Of a stretch of DNA of 64,000 bases, positions 28,001 through 34,119 are shown in pieces. Made by a program: the position numbers and the translations under genes. The first letter of the stretch is position 1. Each line of letters begins with the position of its first letter. Source of the DNA: Bacteroidetes bacterium UBA1947 (GTDB taxonomy: Bacteria > Bacteroidota > Bacteroidia > Chitinophagales > Chitinophagaceae). The stretch spans positions 111,667 to 175,666 of the forward strand of contig DDET01000019.1 in the NCBI GenBank assembly GCA_002336915.1, in the 5' to 3' direction. A model generated the notes under the pieces. That model ran no database searches. It had not been told where the DNA came from and saw nothing but the letters and a program-made list of their open reading frames with translations.

Positions 28001-28106
28001 CTTCAACACCACGCTTGATCTTTCCGAATATCCACGCGGCATCTACCAGCTCAATATCCAAACAGCGAACGGGGAACATTATACAAAGAAGATAGTGCTG
28101 CAGTAG
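25035..28106 (+). CDS. Secreted BNR-repeat/PKD protein with T9SS type A sorting domain
   Basis: 1023 residues. A signal peptide (MRLRRLLCLLLLAISFKSVAQ) is followed by a long beta-propeller region (about 25-670) built from sortilin/BNR Asp-box repeats, e.g. SNNGVSW, TNGGTTW, TNGGSTW, FGSTW, STDGGVTW and NKGLNW. Residues about 680-760 are a PKD domain (YSWLFPGG, VVYNTPGVYNASLIV). A jelly-roll-like module at about 765-925 has DHLIAPKIDL and YVFFDVAY. The last 80 residues (VYPNPSTGMFTIKAE, IDCYNIIGSLI, GIYQLNI, KKIVLQ) are a type A C-terminal sorting signal, so it should be exported by T9SS and attached to or shed from the surface. Glycan or protein binding is likely; no catalytic residues are assignable. 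Confidence 0.92.
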   Translation: MRLRRLLCLLLLAISFKSVAQPAVGTWSNTGPILFPVNVSGQVDGIGRVCQVRFHPTNPQKIYAVSASGGLYISSNNGVSWTVTPGTETLPTTACASVCVDYTNDQVIYLSTGDPNYYYQSYGIYKTTNGGTTWNPVTTNIGYRMAICMVMNPTNNNTIVAATNDGIWKTTNGGSTWTQTHSGGAFTDMKIIPGSHSTLYAVTGTQYFRSVDFGSTWSLITAGLTIPASNGGMRIAVSAADTNVVYVATTDGNGIVNKSTNHGTSFTTVYNSNTQCLVCYDDNPASGSQGNYNFGMTANPQNANEVLLIAHCVWRSTDGGVTWSKRTSWWNECHTDMHDIEWNPYNNTQRFNANDGGVWMSTDTLATLWSPRSDGVAATEIYRAAQSPTIRQMVSIGTQDNGELYFDNIWKCNRGGDWGSKCGFDYNGGSTVYYFGSGNRRSLQPLVGDQSFNSPFDPSNSSDMEFLPNMHNVAFAGNDTISRSTDVDNTSPTWTRIYVTGETMRDMESCHADSNILYVVTDNDHLYRSDNALAANPAFTILNTPAGTNAAASIATDKQDKNVVYLTCGAKIYRSANKGLNWTDITLNLPNLNIMRVLADDYSITERLFVCLGNYVYYKDNAMPGWTITNGLPTIPSISEFMIYNDGTAASTLRVGTYGRGVWECNIQNNLPPTGDFVADRQYICPGDTVHYTKNLFGNVLSYSWLFPGGTPSASMAASPTVVYNTPGVYNASLIVTGVPGIDTITKLNYIVASIGATTTLVEGFEANNFPPAQWNLSSPSGAAWQHVDTVGGFGLSSKSAFYDNFNHDAGGVHDHLIAPKIDLTNADSAYVFFDVAYAPYSNAYPDSLVVQISLDCGDTYTPIYVKSGDTLGTAPATGNYFVPTATQWRKDTISLNSFLGNGTNLSFENVGHYGNVLYLDNVNIKVFPHPVSVAATKAENVVQVYPNPSTGMFTIKAEGLTGKEVKIDCYNIIGSLINSKNIAVPNGSFNTTLDLSEYPRGIYQLNIQTANGEHYTKKIVLQ

Positions 28107-28129
28107 GCTTCGTTTCCAAAAATAAATTG

Positions 28130-28149
28130 CCCCGTCCTTTAGGGCGGGG
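28130..28149 (+). terminator. Hairpin terminator after the T9SS-tailed protein gene
   Basis: Eight-pair stem CCCCGTCC/GGGCGGGG (one T-G pair) with loop TTTA, 23 bases after the stop. The downstream T-tract is poor (TGTAAATTATTTC), so strength is uncertain. Confidence 0.55.
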
Positions 28150-28216
28150 TGTAAATTATTTCATAACACGGCTTTAGCCAAATCGAATACTTAATGGAAC
28201 TGAAGCCACCGGGCAT

Positions 28217-28675
28217 TTAAGACCTGTCATCTTCTGCTTCCTCGATCTCGGTTGACACCGGGTGGTAATAGACATGCTCATCTATAAGGATGCCGTTGTC
28301 CTTATAGGCACTATCGGTAATTACCAACCGGTCGGCCCGCTTAAAGATATATTCCTCCCTGTGTTCCAAAAGCAAAATGCGCTTTATATTGTTCTTATAC
28401 ATAAAGCCCCTGATCTTCCTCCTGTCTTTCTTCAAAAAATCATGCAGGCTGCCTTCAGAAAGTTCCTGTGAAAAAGCGGTCTGGTGAAAAGTGGTAGCCC
28501 CCAGTGTAAATTCGACCCGGGCAAAATCATTATTATTAAAGACCTCCTTTCTTACGTTCTGTATTTTAGCAAATAGCTCCCGGTCGTTCTGGTAGAGCCT
28601 CCTGTACGAATGTTCGTCTTTTGCATGGCAGGCGAATAAAAATAATATCCCCGCCAAAAAATACAGTCTCTTCAT
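28217..28675 (-). CDS. Small hypothetical lipoprotein, 152 aa
   Basis: Signal peptide with lipobox (MKRLYFLAGILFLFAC, Cys16), then a mature domain of about 135 residues with mixed charged alpha/beta content (LYQNDRELFAKIQNVRKEVFNNN, IKRILLLEHREEYIFKR) and an acidic tail. No family recognised. It faces the T9SS-tailed protein gene and follows the DUF2130 gene on the same strand, 52 bases apart, so co-transcription with DUF2130 is possible. Confidence 0.75.
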   Translation of the reverse strand: MKRLYFLAGILFLFACHAKDEHSYRRLYQNDRELFAKIQNVRKEVFNNNDFARVEFTLGATTFHQTAFSQELSEGSLHDFLKKDRRKIRGFMYKNNIKRILLLEHREEYIFKRADRLVITDSAYKDNGILIDEHVYYHPVSTEIEEAEDDRS

Positions 28676-28687
28676 ATACCCTCTTAC

Positions 28688-28733
28688 ATACTTTTAGGTT
28701 TTCACTTTTAACCTTTGACTTATCGACCTATTC
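28688..28733. repeat. Short-period intergenic repeat sharing a 14-mer with 22177
   Basis: T/A/C-rich array (CTTTTAGGTTTTCACTTTTAACC, then GACTTATCGACCTATTC). ACTTATCGACCTAT is identical to bases 22177-22190. The array runs into the last codons of the DUF2130 gene. Confidence 0.5.
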
Positions 28734-29999
28734 TATCGCATACTCACTGCCATCTTCAATAAGGTTCAGGTCCACATTTTCCATACCCGCTATACCTTCT
28801 ATCGATCCGCGCACATGCGCTGCATTCAGCAATACCTTTTCCAGTTGTTTCTCCCTCGCCTTCCACAGTTTCTCCATGGTATCACGCTCCCGCTGTATGG
28901 TCATCCGCATACTCATAAAACCTTCCCTGATAGCCTTCCACTGCTCAGAGAATTCGGTACCCGTCAGGTAGTCATACAGCAGGGTCATTTTATCACCTTT
29001 GTTTTCATGGCTCTTGGTAGCTGTGTATACTTTGATGATCAGGTCGCGCAGCACGCATGCCAGCGCCTTCACTTCGCCAAAACCACATATCCATACACCA
29101 TCCTTTTCCCCAAAGCCGTCCATGTCTTTTGGCTTGGCCTGCGTCACTATTACTGCCACCTCGGCACCCTGGCTGCGCATATCGGCCTTCAGCTTTTCTA
29201 TCCAGTCGGCACTAAAGTCTTTCGTGCGTTTGCTCTCGTAAATTATTTTGCCGCATTCCTGTCCCAGGTTGTTGCGTACGGTCTGTATACAGTCTGCACC
29301 ACGCACACCCTTACCCACCTCGCTTACTATATCAAAGGGAAATGCCGCTTTCAGCATGCCCTCCAGTATCAGCTCCTGCGCCTCGCCCTGCAGCTGCATC
29401 GATCCCTGCTCTGCCTTGCGCTGCATTTCTTCTGCCAGCTTGCGCTGTGCCTCCAGTTGCATCTCCAGCTCTTTCAGCTTTAGCTGGTGTTCTTCATCGC
29501 GTAGCTTATTGCGCCCTTCTTCTTCTTTTTTTATCTGTTCCGTCAGCTTCGCCCGCTCGTCCATCATCTTGCGCTGCATCTCCAGTTCCAGTTCCTGCTC
29601 CTTGGTCTTCAGCTCCTGCATCTTCTTCAGGAAGTCCAGTTCCTTCAACCTCGCCTCAGCCAGTTTTGCATCCTGCTCCTTCTTTGCATCTTCCAGTGTC
29701 CGCAGTTGCACCTCGAAGTCACCCTGTATTTGCTCTTTTATTTGTTTCGATAGTGTTCCTTCTATTTCCTTCTTTTCTATCTCCACCCGCCTTTTCAGCT
29801 CTTCTTCCTGTTGCAGCATCCTTGTTTCCAGGTCCTTTTGCTGCTGCTCCAGCAGCTGCTTGTCGGCTTTCAGGCTGTCCATACGCTTATGCCACTCCGT
29901 TTCCATCTTCGAACGGATCTCCTTCTCCACGCTCTGTTTCATCACATCCGTAGGCTCAAATTCATGGCTGCACTGTGGGCATATTATCGTCGTACTCAT
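28728..29999 (-). CDS. DUF2130 protein: zinc-ribbon-like N-terminus, coiled coil, restriction-endonuclease-like domain
   Basis: 423 residues from the ATG at 29999; a GTG far upstream extends the frame but enters the divergent promoter region. The N-terminus (TTIICPQCSHEF) contains a CxxC pair. Residues about 20-230 are an almost uninterrupted charged coiled coil. Residues about 235-400 are the DUF2130 domain, predicted in the literature to adopt a PD-(D/E)xK nuclease fold; here a GADCIQTV aspartate is followed by the E-S-K of IIYESKRTKDF, which fits the D...ExK arrangement. No signal peptide. The family's biological role is unsettled. Divergent from a PorE-like OmpA protein gene with an 87-base gap. 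Confidence 0.88.
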   Translation of the reverse strand: MSTTIICPQCSHEFEPTDVMKQSVEKEIRSKMETEWHKRMDSLKADKQLLEQQQKDLETRMLQQEEELKRRVEIEKKEIEGTLSKQIKEQIQGDFEVQLRTLEDAKKEQDAKLAEARLKELDFLKKMQELKTKEQELELEMQRKMMDERAKLTEQIKKEEEGRNKLRDEEHQLKLKELEMQLEAQRKLAEEMQRKAEQGSMQLQGEAQELILEGMLKAAFPFDIVSEVGKGVRGADCIQTVRNNLGQECGKIIYESKRTKDFSADWIEKLKADMRSQGAEVAVIVTQAKPKDMDGFGEKDGVWICGFGEVKALACVLRDLIIKVYTATKSHENKGDKMTLLYDYLTGTEFSEQWKAIREGFMSMRMTIQRERDTMEKLWKAREKQLEKVLLNAAHVRGSIEGIAGMENVDLNLIEDGSEYAIE

Positions 30000-30064
30000 A
30001 TATTTTCTCTGTCTGTTCTTGTAAAATACAAAGTTCGGTCTTATGTCATTAAGCTGTCGCTTAT

Positions 30065-30072
30065 TATTTTTG
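30065..30072 (+). promoter_or_regulatory. -7 promoter element of the PorE-like gene
   Basis: TATTTTTG, exact TAnnTTTG, 14 bases before the ATG at 30087 in the divergent region shared with the DUF2130 gene. Confidence 0.45.
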
Positions 30073-30086
30073 TACTTTTCCACATT

Positions 30087-31976
30087 ATGCGGCGGCTATC
30101 CATCGTCATTTGCTCTGTTTTCTTATATGTTTCTGCCTTCGCGCAGTTGCCTGCTAATGCCGTGAACCGTTTCACCCGCGCCCTGAACTACGAGGCCAAA
30201 GGCGACCGTGCAAATGCCTGCACCTCCATGGAAGAGGCCATTGCAATGTATCCTGCCTTTTCCGAAGCCTACAGCCAGCTGGGCCAGTGGTATTACGAGA
30301 TGCACAAATTTGATAAGGCCGCCGACGTATTCATACGCGCATCTGCGAAATGCCCAAAGGGCAATGAGACCTTTGCCAAGCCCCTTGTAAAAAGCCTTAT
30401 CTCCGCATACCGGCCTACCGATGCACTGCAGGCATGCATGCAATATGCACCTAAATACAATAATTCTGAATGGGAGATGCTGAAAGCACAGGCCAAATTT
30501 GTCTCCGAGGCCTTGTCCAACCCACTACCAGACACTCCGAAGAATATTGGCTGTCGCATCAATACGCCCGACCCCGAGATATTCCCCAGCATTGCTGCCG
30601 ATACGCAAACGCTTTATTACACCCGCCGCATGAATGGCATTGACGAAGATTTCTTTTCATCCACGCCCGATAGCTGCGGCGGCTGGTTCACAGGCCGCAA
30701 TATGGGCAGCCCGCCCAATACGCTCGACCAGGAATCAGGCCAGTATATTTCTGTCGATCGCCATTACCTCTTCTTCACGCGTTGCGAGAACCGCAGCGAG
30801 AATGGCTGGGAAAAAGGCGGCTGCGACCTTTTTATGGCTTATCGCGTTGCGGTCGATTCTCCATGGACTGTACCACAAACCTTCGGCGCGACTATCAATT
30901 CCCCGGGCTATGAAGGCATGCCTTGCCTTTCTGCGGACAATCGTGAACTATTTTTCGTCAGCGATCGTCCCGGTGGTTATGGCGGCCTCGATATCTGGGT
31001 TAGCCATTTCGAAAATGGTTACTGGCAGGTACCGCGCAACCTGGGGCCTTACATAAATACAGCCGGCAACGAAACAGCGCCTTTCCTGCACCTCGACAAT
31101 AATACGCTCTATTACGCCAGCACGGGCATGGCCGGCATGGGCGGTAGCGACCTCTATTATTGCCGTCGCATGAACGATAGTGTTTGGAGCAGGCCTAAGA
31201 ACCTGGGCTATCCCATCAATACTTCCTGCGATGAACATAGCATTTGCGTTAGTCCTAACGGAGAGAAATGTTACCTTTCTTCCGATCGCGATAGTGTACA
31301 GGGCAATTTTGATATTTATGAAATGAAGTTACCACCCGCTTTGCGTCCCGTACCGGTTGGCATTGTAAAAGGTTACGTGTACGACAGCCTTAATACAGAT
31401 GAGCGTCTGAACATCGCCAGCATCACCGTCAAGAAGCGGAACGGCACACCTCTTTTCCATTTCATGAGCAATCGTGGCGATGGCAGCTATATGATCACAT
31501 TACCTGCAGGCACCGAATACTATTGGCATGTAGACCGCGTAGGTTACAAAGCCGTCGATGATAGTTTCGCCTTCACCGACAGGGTAACGGTTACACACAA
31601 CATACCCATGCTGCCCAGCGACTACATAATGCCCATCAGCGATACACTTATATTTACCATACACTTCCCGCTCAATAGCGCAAAACTTTCTGACTCGGAC
31701 AAAGCGCTCATCAGCCGCGCTATGAGTCCCTGGGCTTTCGAAAAAGGATTGGTTGTTATGGTGAATGGTTACACCGACAATACCGGCAACCCCATGCTCA
31801 ATGAACAATTATCCTACTCACGCGCCAACCTGGTTGCACAGGCCCTTACCGACATGGGCATTGATCCCGTCAATATCCAGTCCAAAGGCTGGGGCGAGGC
31901 CAACCCCGTAGCCCCCAACGACAACGAGATCAACTGGGCAAAGAACCGGCGGGTCGAGGTCATCATCCGGCGATAA
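30087..31976 (+). CDS. OmpA-family protein with TPR, WD40/PD40 propeller and carboxypeptidase-like domain (PorE-like architecture)
   Basis: 629 residues from the ATG at 30087; the frame extends further upstream but only through the divergent gene. Signal peptide MRRLSIVICSVFLYVSAFA. TPR region at about 25-130 (ALNYEAKGDRANACTSMEEAIAMYP). A PD40-type propeller at about 150-410 repeats the FPSIAADTQTLYYTRR, LSADNRELFFVSDRPGGYGGLDIW and VSPNGEKCYLSSDRDS pattern. A carboxypeptidase regulatory-like domain follows at about 424-505. The C-terminal OmpA domain (about 515-629) has the peptidoglycan-binding NGYTDNTGN, NEQLSYSRA and NRRVEVIIRR motifs. Domain order equals that of PorE, a T9SS-associated peptidoglycan-binding protein, but many Bacteroidota paralogues share it, and this copy has no lipobox. 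A structural link between outer membrane and cell wall is the safe inference. Confidence 0.9.
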   Translation: MRRLSIVICSVFLYVSAFAQLPANAVNRFTRALNYEAKGDRANACTSMEEAIAMYPAFSEAYSQLGQWYYEMHKFDKAADVFIRASAKCPKGNETFAKPLVKSLISAYRPTDALQACMQYAPKYNNSEWEMLKAQAKFVSEALSNPLPDTPKNIGCRINTPDPEIFPSIAADTQTLYYTRRMNGIDEDFFSSTPDSCGGWFTGRNMGSPPNTLDQESGQYISVDRHYLFFTRCENRSENGWEKGGCDLFMAYRVAVDSPWTVPQTFGATINSPGYEGMPCLSADNRELFFVSDRPGGYGGLDIWVSHFENGYWQVPRNLGPYINTAGNETAPFLHLDNNTLYYASTGMAGMGGSDLYYCRRMNDSVWSRPKNLGYPINTSCDEHSICVSPNGEKCYLSSDRDSVQGNFDIYEMKLPPALRPVPVGIVKGYVYDSLNTDERLNIASITVKKRNGTPLFHFMSNRGDGSYMITLPAGTEYYWHVDRVGYKAVDDSFAFTDRVTVTHNIPMLPSDYIMPISDTLIFTIHFPLNSAKLSDSDKALISRAMSPWAFEKGLVVMVNGYTDNTGNPMLNEQLSYSRANLVAQALTDMGIDPVNIQSKGWGEANPVAPNDNEINWAKNRRVEVIIRR

Positions 31977-32337
31977 AAAAAACAAGAAAACAATACCGAT
32001 GGTCTCGCAGGTGCAAGTATGCAGCCAGGTCTTTGTGCATAGGGTACTTGTGGCTAACGCGTTGGGCACAACAAACCACCATATAAACAATTATGTTTTT
32101 ATGTCATTTTATCCACAAAATGAGGCCGATTTCCAAGGTTGTACGAACTTTGTGATGTCTGGAAAACGCTCCCGCTGTCCGTCTGATAGCTAGCTCGCCT
32201 GGGAGAGCATCCTCCCTCCCTTCAAAGGGCAGGATGCTGATTTCGGTCCGGTAGCTACTTGGATCAAAATCGGCTGGAAGAGCTCGGGCTGAGGCTTGCG
32301 ACCGAAGCTCATTCCCACCGGCATCAATACCCGGTCC

Positions 32338-32458
32338 GGGCATAAATCGGGCATGATTCGGGCACGATCGGACATCCGATATTTTGTTAAAACAATGATT
32401 ATCAATGTCTTATTAAAAATAAATGTTCGATTTTTATTTTTCATGCCCGGTCGGGCAT
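32338..32458. repeat. CGGGCAT direct and inverted repeats around an AT-rich core
   Basis: Three CGGGCA(T/C) units spaced 10-11 bases (32338, 32348, 32359) are separated by a strongly AT-rich core from ATGCCCG-GT-CGGGCAT (32443-32458), a 16-base palindrome with 7-bp arms. The arrangement, inverted GC-rich ends around an AT-rich middle with no coding capacity, is MITE-like, but no target duplication is visible. Confidence 0.4.
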
Positions 32459-32472
32459 TCGGACATAAACCA

Positions 32473-32508
32473 CCTGTCATCCTGAGCGATAGCGAAGGAA
32501 CTGACAGG
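32473..32508. repeat. Copy of the widespread CCTGTCATCCTGAGCG intergenic element
   Basis: CCTGTCATCCTGAGCG followed by a GCGAAGGA segment and TGACAGG. The ends pair (CCTGTCA with TGACAGG) and TCCT pairs internally with AGGA, so the RNA would form a hairpin. This sequence type recurs between genes in many unrelated bacterial genomes, especially Bacteroidota. Confidence 0.7.
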
Positions 32509-32739
32509 ACCAGTTCCTCCCATGAGACCTGGATTCCCCTGCAAACCGGAAAAAACCAGAAATTATATTAAAATGTTACATGGCAATACAGTAAAGACTT
32601 TACAAGAAACACCACTCCAAAAACCGGAAATCACTTTCTTACCGGAAATCGGAAATTCAGCCAAATTCCCATGGCTGACAGAAATCATATTAATCGTGGT
32701 TCAGACTTTTATTATTTTGCTGCTAAATAGAAAGATCAT

Positions 32740-34119
32740 ATGGCTCGTTCGGTTACTATATTAGGTGCAGGCTTGGTTGGCTCACTACTGGCTATCATAT
32801 TACGCAAGCGCGGCTACGAGGTGGCGGTCTATGAGCGCCGCCCCGATATGCGCAAGGCCGCAATAGGTGCCGGCCGCTCCATCAACCTGGCCATGAGCGC
32901 CCGTGGTTGGAAGGCCCTCGACCTCGCCGGCCTCCGGCAGGATATGGAAGCCCTTGCCATACCCATGTACGGCCGCTACCTGCACCAGGCCGATGGCACT
33001 GCTGCGTTCCAGCAGTACGGCAGGAACAACGAGGCCATCTACTCCGTAAGCCGCGGCGAGCTCAATAAAAAGCTGATGACACTGGCTGAACGCGAAGGTG
33101 TGACCATACACTTTGAGCACCGCTGCAACAATGTGGACGTGGCAACAAACACCGTCTACCTGCAGGAGCTGAATGGCACTGAAAAGACCATCCAGGCTGA
33201 CCTGCTCTTTGGCGCCGACGGTGCCTTCTCCGCGCTCCGCAATAGCTATGTGCATATGGATAGGGTAAATGCATCGCACCACTACCTGGAGCATGGCTAT
33301 AAAGAACTAAGCATACCACCGCTGGCCGACGGCAGCATGCAGATGGAAAAGAACGCGCTGCATATATGGCCGCGTAAGAACTTTATGCTGATAGCGCTGC
33401 CAAATACCGATGGCACCTTCACCTGCACACTGTTCTTCCCTTTCGAGGGCGATCCTTCTTTTGATAAGCTGAAGACCAAAGACGATGTCATGGCCTTCTT
33501 CAAAGAGCAGTTCCCCGATGCGGTACCAATGATGCCTACACTGCTCGAGGATTTTTTTGAGAACCCCACTTCGTCACTTATTACCACGCATATACAGCCA
33601 TGGCATTATAAAGACAAGAGCGCTTTGATAGGCGACGCCGCCCATGCTATAGTACCTTTTTACGGGCAGGGCATGAATGCAGGCTTCGAGGATTGCACGG
33701 TGCTTGCAGGCCTTATGGATAAATACGGTGAGGACTGGACAACCATACTCAACGAATACGACAACAAAAGAAAACCAAATGGCGACGCGGTAGCAAGGCT
33801 TGCATTGCTTAACTTCGTCGAGATGCGCGACAAGGTGGCCGACCCTGCCTTCCTGCAACGCAAGAAGATAGAGAAGGAACTGGGCAAGCGCTATCCCGGG
33901 CAGTTTATATCTGTTTACGAGATGGTCTCGTTCAGTCACACGCCATACAATACTGCCATGCGCTGCATAGAGGCGCAGGACCAGTTGCTGGGGCGTATCA
34001 TGAACGAAGGAGATTTTTTCAGCATGGTGGAGGACAAGGATTACAGTAAAAAACTGGACGAGTGGATGAACAGGTACCATAAATCGGTACAACAATTAGA
34101 CTTTGGCAATGAGGCTTGA
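32740..34119 (+). CDS. kmo: Kynurenine 3-monooxygenase
   Basis: FAD/NADPH-dependent hydroxylation of L-kynurenine to 3-hydroxykynurenine. 459 residues with the FAD-binding GAGLVG (9-14), the KMO-specific GRSINLAMSARG (about 48-59), LEHGYKELSIPP, and the second FAD motif GDAAHAIVPFYGQGMNAGFEDC (298-319). The C-terminal part carries the membrane-proximal helices of KMO. No complete TAnnTTTG box precedes it; TATTTTG at 32713-32719 is one base short. The 3' end overlaps recJ by 11 bases. It pairs metabolically with the ALDH8A1-like enzyme at the left edge. Confidence 0.96.
   Translation: MARSVTILGAGLVGSLLAIILRKRGYEVAVYERRPDMRKAAIGAGRSINLAMSARGWKALDLAGLRQDMEALAIPMYGRYLHQADGTAAFQQYGRNNEAIYSVSRGELNKKLMTLAEREGVTIHFEHRCNNVDVATNTVYLQELNGTEKTIQADLLFGADGAFSALRNSYVHMDRVNASHHYLEHGYKELSIPPLADGSMQMEKNALHIWPRKNFMLIALPNTDGTFTCTLFFPFEGDPSFDKLKTKDDVMAFFKEQFPDAVPMMPTLLEDFFENPTSSLITTHIQPWHYKDKSALIGDAAHAIVPFYGQGMNAGFEDCTVLAGLMDKYGEDWTTILNEYDNKRKPNGDAVARLALLNFVEMRDKVADPAFLQRKKIEKELGKRYPGQFISVYEMVSFSHTPYNTAMRCIEAQDQLLGRIMNEGDFFSMVEDKDYSKKLDEWMNRYHKSVQQLDFGNEA

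Larger units (their letters stand above)
31977..32739. other. Gene-free, repeat-bearing intergenic region (763 bases)
   Basis: The only long non-coding stretch. Short open frames here have no homology-like features, no ribosome site and unnatural composition. Bases about 32190-32370 are more GC-rich than the flanks and hold hairpins: GCATCCT/AGGATGC (32207-32237, with inner CCCT/AGGG pairing) and GAGCTCGG/CCGAAGCTC (about 32280-32310). Four CGGGCA-type units occur at 32338, 32348, 32359 and 32452, the last forming a palindrome with ATGCCCG at 32443. A copy of the CCTGTCATCCTGAGCG element follows at 32473-32508. CCGGAAAT recurs nearer to kmo. Confidence 0.6.

Noticed and set aside
29248..30024. 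Long Ser/Cys-rich reading frame on the plus strand (about 258 codons)
   Set aside because: It is the antisense of the DUF2130 coiled coil; the composition follows from Glu/Lys/Gln codons read backwards. No start region or family.
32190..32262. tRNA-like D-arm (TAGCTCGCCTGGGAGAGCA)
   Set aside because: It resembles a tRNA D-arm, but there is no 5-bp anticodon stem in register, no GGTTCGAATCC-type T-arm and no matching acceptor stem. Not a tRNA; at most a relic.
32296..32764. Two overlapping short frames (91 and 80 codons) before kmo
   Set aside because: They cross repeats and the kmo start, have odd composition, and the second one's single hydrophobic segment is not enough to call a gene.
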